Notes: generated by a model not told the origin, from the letters alone. Numbered from the stretch's first letter, positions 1-7,964 are shown. The stretch is 12,479 bases of DNA from an uncultured Pseudoxanthomonas sp. (GCA_946886405.1 CAMPIO010000101.1:1-12479); one strand, 5' to 3'. Numbers and translations: made by a program.

Positions 1-194
1 CCGCTCCTACAAAGCTGTGGGAGATGCTCTGTAGGAGCGCCCTGGGGCGCGATGCTTTCCGGTCCGTGTTCGAAGAGCATCGCGGGCATGGCCCGCTCCT
101 ACAAAGCTGTGGGAGATGCTCTGTAGGAGCGCCCTGGGGCGCGATGCCTTCCGGTCCGTGTTCGAAGGGCATCGCGGGCATGGCCCGCTCCTAC
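1..194. repeat. Tandem array of paired REP palindromes (BIME-like), 92-bp period
   Basis: A 92-bp unit is present twice (11-102 and 103-194), with the last 10 bases of a further copy at 1-10. Each unit is a 20-bp spacer followed by two REP sequences in inverted orientation (31-102 and 123-194). These begin GTAGGAGCG and end CGCTCCTAC, and each REP half carries its own small internal hairpin. The two units differ at only two positions (56/148 T to C and 76/168 A to G), and these two positions pair with each other in the stem. GTAGGAGCG-type REPs are known in Pseudomonas and Xanthomonadaceae and are usually mobilised by RAYT transposases; no RAYT gene is in this window. The rightmost palindrome overlaps the coaE stop codon. 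Confidence 0.9.
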
Positions 195-811
195 AAGGCC
201 ACGGTGTTGGCCAGGGCGAGGTAGCGGTGGTGCAGGGCGTCGGCGGCGTGTCGCAGGTGCGCGATGTCGCGGTCGTTGACGACGATGTCGTCGGCCAAGG
301 CCAACCGGTCGGCGCGTGAGGCCTGGGCGGCCATCATGTTTTCGGCGAGGGCGGCGTCGATGCCGTCGCGTTGCATCAGGCGGGCTTTCTGCACGGCGGT
401 GGGGGTATCGACCACCAGGATGCGGTGCAGCCACGGATAACTGGCGCGGCCACCGCCTTCGGCGAGGAGGGGAATCACCGCGATGGCGTAGGGGCTGGTG
501 GCCTGCCGGCAGATCTCATGCAGGCGGACGCGGATGGCCGGGTGCAGGATGGCTTCCAGTGCACGGCGCTCCTCGTCGTTGCCGAAGACGCGCGCACGCA
601 GCGCGGCGCGGTCCAGCTCGCCATTCGCTTTCAACACGCCACGTCCGAACCGTTCCACCACCGTGGCCAGCGCCGGCGCGCCCGGCTGCACGATCTCGCG
701 CGCCAGCAGGTCGGCGTCGGCCACGACGATGCCGTGCGCGGCGAATGCCTTTTCCAGCGCGCTCTTGCCCGAGGCGATGCCGCCGGTCAGTCCGATGAAG
801 TAATCGCTCAT
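191..811 (-). CDS. coaE: Dephospho-CoA kinase
   Basis: This cytoplasmic enzyme phosphorylates the 3'-hydroxyl of the ribose in dephospho-CoA with ATP, the last step of coenzyme A synthesis. The 206-residue protein has the usual length of the family. The P-loop GGIASGKS is at residues 10-17, the substrate-side DAD motif at 32-34, a conserved LHPAIR at 89-94, the PLLAE lid/CoA-domain motif at 114-118, and the C-terminal nucleotide-binding stretch Q163-A-S-R...R169...ADD...N179. It is the last gene of the pilB-pilC-pilD run, 40 bp after pilD. Presence of coaE next to pilD is a common arrangement in gammaproteobacteria and probably reflects shared transcription, not a pilus role. The ATG has no clear Shine-Dalgarno, and a perfect 8-bp hairpin lies just upstream. 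The TAG stop is formed by the GTAG end of a REP palindrome. Confidence 0.96.
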   Translation of the reverse strand: MSDYFIGLTGGIASGKSALEKAFAAHGIVVADADLLAREIVQPGAPALATVVERFGRGVLKANGELDRAALRARVFGNDEERRALEAILHPAIRVRLHEICRQATSPYAIAVIPLLAEGGGRASYPWLHRILVVDTPTAVQKARLMQRDGIDAALAENMMAAQASRADRLALADDIVVNDRDIAHLRHAADALHHRYLALANTVAL

Positions 812-822
812 GCGCGGAGTAT

Positions 823-842
823 GGGGCGTGGCTGCACGCCCC
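823..842 (-). promoter_or_regulatory. Perfect 8-bp intercistronic hairpin before coaE
   Basis: Arms GGGGCGTG and CACGCCCC pair perfectly around a 4-base loop, between the pilD stop and the coaE start. There is no U-run after it, so it is a poor intrinsic terminator. It ends 11 bases before the coaE ATG, close enough to mask or space the ribosome binding region. A role in coupling, attenuation or mRNA processing is inference. Confidence 0.6.
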
Positions 843-851
843 GCAGCCGGG

Positions 852-1715
852 TCATTTCAGCCCGGAATAGCGCAGGTAGGCGTCGAGGATCTGCTGGCCC
901 CAGAAGAAGACAATCCAGCCCGCGATGGCCAGGTAGGGGCCGAACGGGATCGGCGTGGCGCGGTCGCGGCCCTTCATGGCCAGCCAGACCGAGCCGATCA
1001 CGGCACCCACCACCGACGACAGCAGGATGATCGGCAGCACGCCGCTCAGGCCCACCCACGCGCCCAGCGCCGCAAGCAGCTTGAAGTCGCCGCGCCCCAT
1101 GCCTTCCTTGCCGGTGATCTGCTTGAACAGCCACCACACCAGCCACAGCGAGACATAACCCGCAATCGCGCCCAGCAGGGCGGGCTTGGCGGGCATGTAG
1201 AGGTTGTCCAGGCTGCCGATCAAGCCCAGCCACATCAGCGGCAGCGTCAACTGGTCGGGCAGCAGCCGGGTGCGCAGGTCGATCCCGCTCAACGCCACCA
1301 GGTAGCAACTCAGCAGCGCGGCACCGAAGCCCTGCCAGCCGAAGCCGAAGCGCCACACCGAGGCCACCGCCAGCACGGCGGTCAGCAGTTCGACGATCGG
1401 GTATTGCGGCGAGATCGGCGCCTTGCAATGCCGGCACTTGCCGCGCAGGGCCAGCCAGCTGAATAGCGGGATGTTCTCGAACCAGGACAGCGGCGTCTTG
1501 CAGTGCGGGCAGTGCGAGCGCTCCACCACGATGCCGGGCGGAGGCGGGTCGTACAGCTCCGGCTCCTCCAGCACCTCGCGCGCGTCGCGCTTCCACTCCC
1601 ATTCCAGCCGCCGGGGCAGCCGCAGGATGACCACGTTGAGGAAGCTGCCCACCAGCAGGCCGAGGCCTGCCACCACCGGATACCCCAGTTCGGGGTGCTG
1701 ATCTAGGAATGCCAT
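852..1715 (-). CDS. pilD: Prepilin peptidase / N-methyltransferase PilD
   Basis: PilD is an inner-membrane aspartyl protease. It cleaves the leader of type IV prepilins (and type II secretion pseudopilins) after the conserved Gly and N-methylates the new N-terminal residue. The 287-residue protein shows the full bacterial layout: a first membrane helix with GSFLNVVILRLP at about 23-34, a cytoplasmic zinc domain with two CxxC pairs (Cys69/72 and Cys94/97) attributed to the methylase part, then a peptidase domain with the two catalytic aspartates (Asp146 in SGIDLRTRLLPD and Asp210 in the GRGDFK motif, the GxGD protease signature). Several further membrane segments follow to the C-terminus. The ATG starts 9 bases after the pilC stop, so translation is probably coupled. 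Its substrate PilA is in the same window. Confidence 0.97.
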   Translation of the reverse strand: MAFLDQHPELGYPVVAGLGLLVGSFLNVVILRLPRRLEWEWKRDAREVLEEPELYDPPPPGIVVERSHCPHCKTPLSWFENIPLFSWLALRGKCRHCKAPISPQYPIVELLTAVLAVASVWRFGFGWQGFGAALLSCYLVALSGIDLRTRLLPDQLTLPLMWLGLIGSLDNLYMPAKPALLGAIAGYVSLWLVWWLFKQITGKEGMGRGDFKLLAALGAWVGLSGVLPIILLSSVVGAVIGSVWLAMKGRDRATPIPFGPYLAIAGWIVFFWGQQILDAYLRYSGLK

Positions 1716-1724
1716 CGCGACAGT

Positions 1725-2981
1725 CTAGATGGTCGCGGCCAATTTGAAGATGGGCAGGTACATGCCGATGACCATGGCGCCGACCACGACACCGATGAAC
1801 ACCATGATGATGGGTTCCAGCAGGCTGGACAGCGCGTCGACCGCGTTGTTGACCTCCTGCTCGTAGTACTCGGCCACCTTGAACAGCATGGCGTCCAGTG
1901 CACCGGCTTCCTCACCGATGGCCGCCATCTGGATGACCATGTGCGGGAACAGGTTGACCTGCTTCATCGCCATGTTCACCGGGTAGCCCACCGCCACGTC
2001 GTCGCGGATGCGGAACACGGCCTTTTCGTACACGCTGTTGCCGGTTGCGCCCGCTACGTTGTCGAGCGCCTCCACCAGCGGCACACCGGCCTTGAACGTC
2101 ACCGCCAGCGTGCGCGCGAAGCGCGCGATCGCCGAGTTGTGCATGATCTCGCCCACCACGGGAACTTTCAGGATCGCGCGATCAAGCAAGTGCTTGAATG
2201 CGGGCGACCTCTTGAAAGCAATCATAAATGCGATGCCGCCGCCGATCGCGATAGCCAGGAACAGCCACCACCACGCCACCATGAAGCGCGACATGTTAAC
2301 GATGGCTTGGGTGAATGCGGGCAGGTCCGCACCAAAGCCCTGGAAGAAGCCTTCGAACTGCGGCACCACGTAGATCAGCAGGATCGAACTGACCAGCAGC
2401 GCCACGGCCATGACCATGGCTGGGTAGAAGAGCGCTTTTTTGATCTTCCCCTTCAGCGTTTCGATGTTTTCCTTGTAGCTGGCAATGGTGTCCAGCACGG
2501 TTTCCAGTACGCCAGCCCCTTCGCCTGCGCGCACCAGGTTGCGGTACAGCTCGTCGAACTGGCCGGGATGGCGGCTGATCGCCTCCGACAGCGACAGGCC
2601 GCTTTCAATGTCGAAGCGGATCTGCTGCACCATCTTGCTCATGCGCGGATTCTTCTGCCCGCCCTCGATGATCTCCAGCGAGGACACGATCGGCACACCC
2701 GACTTCATCATCGTCGCCATCTGGCGGCTGAAGAACGCGATCTCCTTGGCGGTGATGCGCTTGCCCGCTGCACCGAATAGCGGCTTCGGCTTTACTTTCA
2801 CCACGGACGGCGTGATGCCCTGCTTGCGCAGCTCGGCACGCAGGAAGTTCGCGTTCTTGGACGATTGCTCGCCCTTCATCTTCACGCCGCGCTTGTCGGT
2901 GCCTTCCCAGACGAACAGGTTCAGCGGATTCTCGCGGACGGGCGCGGGTGCTTTCTTGACGGCAGAACGGGTCACGGCCAT
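1725..2981 (-). CDS. pilC: Type IV pilus inner-membrane platform protein PilC
   Basis: PilC is the polytopic inner-membrane platform on which the PilB and PilT motors act to add or remove pilin subunits. I chose the ATG at 2981 (418 residues, protein begins MAVTRSAV). It has a clear AGGGG ribosome binding site at good spacing and gives the usual family start; an in-frame ATG at 3017 would add 12 residues that look unlike PilC. Two T2SSF domains are visible: the first around residues 80-200 (FFSRQMATMMKSGVPIVSSL), the second around 285-405 (FARTLAVTFKAGVPLVEAL). Membrane helices lie at about 186-206, 235-256 and 389-412, the usual three. It follows pilB after a 148-bp gap containing a hairpin and is 9 bp before pilD. 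No frameshift or missing region is seen. Confidence 0.96.
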   Translation of the reverse strand: MAVTRSAVKKAPAPVRENPLNLFVWEGTDKRGVKMKGEQSSKNANFLRAELRKQGITPSVVKVKPKPLFGAAGKRITAKEIAFFSRQMATMMKSGVPIVSSLEIIEGGQKNPRMSKMVQQIRFDIESGLSLSEAISRHPGQFDELYRNLVRAGEGAGVLETVLDTIASYKENIETLKGKIKKALFYPAMVMAVALLVSSILLIYVVPQFEGFFQGFGADLPAFTQAIVNMSRFMVAWWWLFLAIAIGGGIAFMIAFKRSPAFKHLLDRAILKVPVVGEIMHNSAIARFARTLAVTFKAGVPLVEALDNVAGATGNSVYEKAVFRIRDDVAVGYPVNMAMKQVNLFPHMVIQMAAIGEEAGALDAMLFKVAEYYEQEVNNAVDALSSLLEPIIMVFIGVVVGAMVIGMYLPIFKLAATI

Positions 2982-3059
2982 AGGTTTTCCCCTGTCCGGC
3001 TTTCCCCACCCGGACATTCAGACCCCATGGTAGCCGGTTATCGGCCGGAGGGAAGCACT

Positions 3060-3079
3060 CCGCCTGTGACGGCAGGCGG
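3060..3079 (-). promoter_or_regulatory. pilB-pilC intercistronic hairpin and short palindrome
   Basis: The 148-bp gap between pilB and pilC contains a 7-bp perfect stem (CCGCCTG / CAGGCGG, 6-base loop), and closer to pilB the perfect 10-bp palindrome GTGATATCAC at 3086-3095. In the direction of pilB-pilC transcription no T-run follows the stem, so I do not call it a terminator. I see no sigma-54 or convincing sigma-70 promoter for pilC here. The hairpin may set the pilB:pilC transcript ratio (inference). Confidence 0.45.
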
Positions 3080-3129
3080 GTTTCGGTGATATCACGCTGC
3101 TACTGCGGCAAGCGGGCGTCCCGCGTGCC

Positions 3130-4872
<1,743 letters not shown>

Positions 4873-5037
4873 GGGGCAGGATCCATGGGTTCAGTACAGG
4901 CGAGGGTACGCAGCAAATAGTGCGCCAATCGCACTTTACTACGTCGGCAAACGACGCTGCGCTATTTCACGTGTGCGCCGTCCATACGCTTCCACGGCAA
5001 CTGACGCGACACGTCACATGCTGCCGTGGTGTTCCTG
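4873..5037 (-). promoter_or_regulatory. Long structured leader of pilB
   Basis: The gap between pilB and the GT-C gene holds no gene that I can support. On the minus strand the predicted transcript from the sigma-54 promoter would start near 5028 and run about 155 nt to the pilB ATG. It opens with a nested stem-loop: an 8-bp perfect outer stem (CCACGGCA at 4992-4999 with TGCCGTGG at 5022-5029) and a 5-bp inner dyad (TGACG at 5002-5006, CGTCA at 5012-5016). I looked for a c-di-GMP riboswitch core here and did not find one. Confidence 0.5.
4992..5029 (-). promoter_or_regulatory. Nested stem-loop at predicted 5' end of the pilB transcript
   Basis: The outer 8-bp stem is perfect (CCACGGCA / TGCCGTGG). 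Within its loop is a second perfect inverted repeat, TGACG-N5-CGTCA (5002-5016). If the sigma-54 promoter assignment is right, the mRNA begins within a base or so of the stem. That is the typical place for a 5'-stabilising hairpin; alternatively the inner dyad is a protein binding site on DNA. Confidence 0.55.
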
Positions 5038-5038
5038 T

Positions 5039-5054
5039 TGCAATCGGCGTGCCA
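5039..5054 (-). promoter_or_regulatory. Sigma-54 (-24/-12) promoter for pilB
   Basis: On the minus strand the sequence reads TGGCACG-CCGA-TTGCA, a full match to the TGGCACG-N4-TTGCA consensus, with the required 10 bases between the GG and GC pairs. It begins only 3 bases after the TGA of the GT-C gene and points at pilB. The transcript start would be close to 5028. PilR, encoded in the same window, is a plausible activator; its upstream binding sites would lie inside the 3' end of the GT-C gene. Confidence 0.8.
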
Positions 5055-5057
5055 CGG

Positions 5058-7031
5058 TCACCAGGTGCGGCAGCGCCACGCAGGCGGCGCAATGCCCGCT
5101 GTGCTGCGGGTGCCGTCACGCAAGGCCTGGAACGTGGTCCACGCTTTGCCGACTTCGGCCAGTGCGCGCGTATCGCTGCATTTGGTGCGCGCTGCCACGT
5201 CGGCCAATGTGGCCTGAGCCTGTTCGAACCGGCGGGCGCGTGCCTGCAGCTGCGCAAGATAGAACCCCGCCCCGGCGTCGGCGGTCGGCTGCCATGCCAA
5301 CGTCGCCTGCGCTTCGGCCCGATCCCACTGCGCAGCATGCCCGTACAGCTTCGCCGCTTCGAAGCGCGACATCCACGTGGCCTGCTGGGCTTTGTGCTTC
5401 GTATCGCTTGCGTCCACCAAGCGAACGATGCTGTCAGCCACCAGGGCCGGCGTAAGGCCCGTGCACTGCGCAGGGGGATCGACGCGCGATGCCAGCGCAC
5501 GGAACGCATGCAATTCAATCAGGCTGATGCGCGGCAGGACTTCACCGGCAGCCGCCCGCAGCATGGCCGCGTCACCCGGCTCGCCGCGTGCGCACGCGGC
5601 GGACACGCGATACGCGCGCCCCAGAACGCGCCATTGCGGGACCTCGCTCTGCATCAATCGATCGGTGATGCCGTCGTGGACGTCTTTCATGCCCAGTTGT
5701 TGCGCCAGTGCGGCGCCATCCAACTGCGCGCGCAGTGATCCGGGGTGGTGTTGCAGACCCTGCGAAATGATCTGCGCGCGGTCCTGCCAGACCAGTGCGC
5801 GCCCCAGCGTGGCGATTGAATAGGCCAGCAGTAGCGCGCCGCAGGCCATCACGCCCAACTGTTTGGGAGAGAGGATGTTCGTGTGAACGCGTGCCAGCAG
5901 TGCGGCCATCCCGCTGACCAGCGCCCAGACGAAGCCCACGGCAGGCAAGTAGTTGCGGTGCTCGAATGACAGGTCCAGCGGCAGGAAGCTGGATTCGATG
6001 ATGTGCGCCACCAGAAAGAAGAACCATCCTGCAAACAGTCCAGGTGCCTTCTTGCGCGCAGCGATGGCGCCCGCGCTGATGGCGATCAGGCCGAGCAGGG
6101 CGTAAAGCGTGCTGGGGGGCGACAGCCACCCGCTCGACGCCATCACGTCGTCGGTGTACAGGCCCATCAAGGCGCCGCGAGGTAACAGAAGTTGCGCCAG
6201 ATAGCCCATCAGGACACGTGGCTGGGTCAGCAAACGCTCGCCCACGGTGAAGTCATAGTTGGCATAGCCCGCAAGCAGGCGGTCCGGTTGCAGCACCAGC
6301 ACGGCGAGAGCCACTACAGCGGGCACCACCAGGAACAGCCCGAAGAACGTTGCCAGCATGCGGCGCCCGGTGGTCGCGGTGCGGCCGGCGAAGTAGGCCA
6401 GTTCCAGCACCAGGCACAGTGCGGGGGCGATCACCGCGTGTTGCTTGCTGAAGAAGCCGGCGATCACCAGCAGCGGGAACAGCGCGAACAGCTGCCAGCC
6501 AGCCTTGCGGGTGTTGCCGGCGATCAAGGCTGCCCGGGCAGACAGGTAGACCCACACCGCAGCCAGTGCGAACAGCGTGCCGAGCTGCGCCATGCGCTGT
6601 ACGGCATACAGCACGGTGCTGGCGTTGAATGGATGCAGCAGCCACAGCGCCGCCACAGCCAGCGCGATGCCGTCGGACCGCTCTGCCAGCACGGCGTCCT
6701 GGCGCGTGGCCAGCCGCACCACCTGCCATATCAGCGCGCCGCACAGCAGGTGGACCAGCAGGTTGCCCAACTTGAAGGTAAAGGGGTCCATGCCTCCCAG
6801 GCCGGCGCTTGCCACGAAGGTGGCCATGGCCAGTGGGCGCGCCGTCAGCAGGGATTGCTGGCCAAAGACGACCGACTGCCAGGTGTCCTGACCAGCCAGC
6901 CAGCGCTGCAGCCCGGCAAAGTTTTCGAAGTCGTCCAGCACGAAAGGGCCTTTCAGCCCGGCCCAGTAGAGCGCCACGGTCAGCAGCATGGCGGCGATCA
7001 GCAGCAGGCGGGGTGAGAAGGTCGGGGTCAT
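5058..7031 (-). CDS. GT-C family membrane glycosyltransferase with C-terminal TPR-like domain, candidate pilin glycosyltransferase
   Basis: This 657-residue protein has about a dozen predicted membrane segments up to residue 415 and then a soluble, alanine-rich helical tail (about 420-640) that looks like degenerate TPRs. It carries signatures of GT-C enzymes of the TMTC/O-mannosyltransferase-like kind: the periplasmic-loop acidic pair in FVLDDFENF (Asp33-Asp34), ARPLAMATFV at 64-73, HPFNASTVLYAVQR at 133-146, FFSKQHAV at 193-200 and EHRNYLPAVGF at 357-367. Such enzymes use polyprenyl-phosphate sugars as donors on the periplasmic face. It lies directly after pilA on the same strand, separated by a terminator-like hairpin, with an AGGA ribosome site 8 bases before the ATG. 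By position it resembles TfpW of P. aeruginosa, which glycosylates pilin; that function here is inference. The alternative is an unrelated membrane glycosyltransferase. Confidence 0.75.
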   Translation of the reverse strand: MTPTFSPRLLLIAAMLLTVALYWAGLKGPFVLDDFENFAGLQRWLAGQDTWQSVVFGQQSLLTARPLAMATFVASAGLGGMDPFTFKLGNLLVHLLCGALIWQVVRLATRQDAVLAERSDGIALAVAALWLLHPFNASTVLYAVQRMAQLGTLFALAAVWVYLSARAALIAGNTRKAGWQLFALFPLLVIAGFFSKQHAVIAPALCLVLELAYFAGRTATTGRRMLATFFGLFLVVPAVVALAVLVLQPDRLLAGYANYDFTVGERLLTQPRVLMGYLAQLLLPRGALMGLYTDDVMASSGWLSPPSTLYALLGLIAISAGAIAARKKAPGLFAGWFFFLVAHIIESSFLPLDLSFEHRNYLPAVGFVWALVSGMAALLARVHTNILSPKQLGVMACGALLLAYSIATLGRALVWQDRAQIISQGLQHHPGSLRAQLDGAALAQQLGMKDVHDGITDRLMQSEVPQWRVLGRAYRVSAACARGEPGDAAMLRAAAGEVLPRISLIELHAFRALASRVDPPAQCTGLTPALVADSIVRLVDASDTKHKAQQATWMSRFEAAKLYGHAAQWDRAEAQATLAWQPTADAGAGFYLAQLQARARRFEQAQATLADVAARTKCSDTRALAEVGKAWTTFQALRDGTRSTAGIAPPAWRCRTW

Positions 7032-7064
7032 CCGGCGGTTCCTGGGCGAAGGACGGGGCGCTTC

Positions 7065-7093
7065 AACAAAAAACCCCGGCCGGAGCCGGGGTT
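7065..7093 (-). terminator. Intrinsic terminator after pilA
   Basis: On the minus strand a stem of CCCCGGC and GCCGGGG with a 4-base loop is followed by six T and then GTT, the classic rho-independent form. It sits 45 bases after the pilA stop and 34 bases before the GT-C gene. It would end most pilA transcripts, leaving the GT-C gene to read-through or its own weak promoter; I see no sigma-54 motif between the two genes. Confidence 0.85.
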
Positions 7094-7137
7094 CTGAAAC
7101 ATAGCCGCCAGACCGCGCGGCTACAAGTCGTTCGCTA

Positions 7138-7566
7138 TCAGTTACGGCAAGCCGCCGGGACCTGCGAGGACTTGGTGATCGTGGTGCTGCAGGTCCAGAT
7201 GATCTGGGCGTCGCCCGTCTGCCACTGCGGGGTGAAGACCAGCGTGCCGCTGGCAGCGTCGGACAGGCCGTCGTCAGCGCTCAGCGTGACAGTGATTTCG
7301 CCGTCAGCAATTGCGATGTTATCCACGTAGGTGGAAGCCGGGGAAACGTAGCCAGCGGCATCGTTATCAGCCGGCAGGGTGCCGGTGTCGAGCGTGGTTT
7401 CGGACACAGCCAGCTTGGCGGCAGCGGCCAGGTTGACGCCTTCCGAGACGCGGGCGCGGACGGTGTAGTCCTGGTAGGCCGGGATGGCGATGACCAGCAG
7501 GATGGCGATGATCGCGATCACGATCATCAGTTCGATCAGGGTGAAGCCCTGCATGTTCTTCTTCAT
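7138..7566 (-). CDS. pilA: Major type IV pilin PilA (prepilin)
   Basis: This is the structural subunit of the type IV pilus. The prepilin has 142 residues with a short basic leader MKKNMQG; PilD would cut after Gly7, leaving mature Phe1 with the invariant Glu5 (Glu12 of the precursor). The hydrophobic helix FTLIELMIVIAIIAILLVIA then runs into AIPAYQDYTVRARVSEG, the standard type IVa alpha-1 spine. The C-terminal half is beta-rich, with Cys126 and Cys140 positioned to form the disulfide-bonded D-region. Ser/Thr-rich patches at 56-63 and 127-134 are possible O-glycan acceptors. A strong AGGGGA ribosome site precedes the ATG. A sigma-54 promoter lies 105-121 bases upstream, and the leader contains a 9-bp hairpin. 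Only one pilin gene is present. Confidence 0.97.
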   Translation of the reverse strand: MKKNMQGFTLIELMIVIAIIAILLVIAIPAYQDYTVRARVSEGVNLAAAAKLAVSETTLDTGTLPADNDAAGYVSPASTYVDNIAIADGEITVTLSADDGLSDAASGTLVFTPQWQTGDAQIIWTCSTTITKSSQVPAACRN

Positions 7567-7598
7567 GGTATTTCCCCTTTCAGGATTGGCTTGATGGT

Positions 7599-7623
7599 TA
7601 GGGACACAAGCCCCGTGTCCCTA
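7599..7623 (-). promoter_or_regulatory. 9-bp stem-loop in the pilA leader
   Basis: TAGGGACAC and GTGTCCCTA pair perfectly around a 7-base loop (GGGGCTT on the pilA sense strand). It lies in the middle of the predicted 94-nt pilA leader, 32 bases before the ATG and outside the ribosome site. Stabilisation of the abundant pilin mRNA is the simplest explanation; an operator for a dimeric protein is the alternative. Confidence 0.65.
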
Positions 7624-7670
7624 CATGGACCGTGGGCGCCGCGAGTGAAACGACGCGTGCCAGGATGTAG

Positions 7671-7687
7671 AGCAGGATGCGTGCCAA
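7671..7687 (-). promoter_or_regulatory. Sigma-54 (-24/-12) promoter of pilA
   Basis: On the minus strand the site reads TTGGCACG-CATC-CTGCT. The GG and GC pairs are separated by exactly 10 bases and only one core base differs from YTGGCACG-N4-TTGCW. Predicted transcription starts near 7660, giving a leader of about 94 nt. PilR/RpoN control of pilA is well established in Pseudomonas, and pilR is present here. A second -24-like half (CTGGCACG at 7649-7656) lacks the -12 GC. Confidence 0.82.
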
Positions 7688-7877
7688 CTTCCGGTGCCCC
7701 GGCGATCCCCTCCCAAATCTTCCCCGGAGGAAACCCAGACGCCGAAGTCGGGCGGACTATCGCATCATTTTCCGGGGTTGTGTATCGGGAGTGCGCGGCA
7801 AACCGGGGTCAGATCACAGATTGGAGTCATGGTGCGAAACGGCTGCCAGAAGCGGAATCTGCCGCAATCTTGGTGAG

Positions 7878-7904
7878 GTGACGTGATGCGTCACATTGTG
7901 ACGC
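7878..7904. promoter_or_regulatory. Overlapping dyads upstream of the glycosylation cassette
   Basis: Two perfect inverted repeats share a half-site: GTGACG-TGATG-CGTCAC at 7878-7894 and GCGTCACA-T-TGTGACGC at 7888-7904. They lie about 104 bp before the first cassette gene and about 190 bp upstream of the pilA promoter. The symmetry and overlap suggest binding of one or two protein dimers. The spacing is not that of a CRP/Clp site (TGTGA-N6-TCACA), so the regulator is unknown. The TGACG-N5-CGTCA core recurs in the pilB leader. Confidence 0.55.
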
Positions 7905-7935
7905 TGGTGGTCGTGCGCCAAGCTGCTTCAAAGGA

Positions 7936-7964
7936 GCAACACGCTGGTTCACGCCTATTAGAAT
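7936..7964 (+). promoter_or_regulatory. Weak sigma-70-like promoter candidate for the cassette
   Basis: TAGAAT at 7959-7964 is a reasonable -10 box, with GCAACA (three of six matches to TTGACA) 17 bases upstream. Transcription would start near 7971, about 37 bases before the first ATG. No sigma-54 motif pointing to the plus strand was found in the gap. Confidence 0.25.

Noticed and set aside
1..194. CRISPR array
   Set aside because: The 92-bp tandem units consist of inverted REP pairs with identical spacers; they lack short direct repeats with variable spacers.
2982..3017. Upstream ATG of pilC (adds 12 residues)
   Set aside because: The downstream ATG has the better ribosome site and gives the family-typical N-terminus; the added residues look non-conserved.
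4873..5028. c-di-GMP riboswitch in the pilB leader
   Set aside because: The long leader made this plausible, but I could not find the conserved GEMM core sequences.
7591..7881. A 96-codon plus-strand reading frame in the pilA upstream region
   Set aside because: It has no ribosome site, overlaps the pilA leader and sigma-54 promoter, and its Arg/Pro/Gly-rich composition looks like translated GC-rich noncoding DNA.
7888..7904. CRP/Clp binding site
   Set aside because: The half-sites are TCACA and TGTGA in the wrong order and with 1-base spacing; a CRP-type site needs TGTGA-N6-TCACA.
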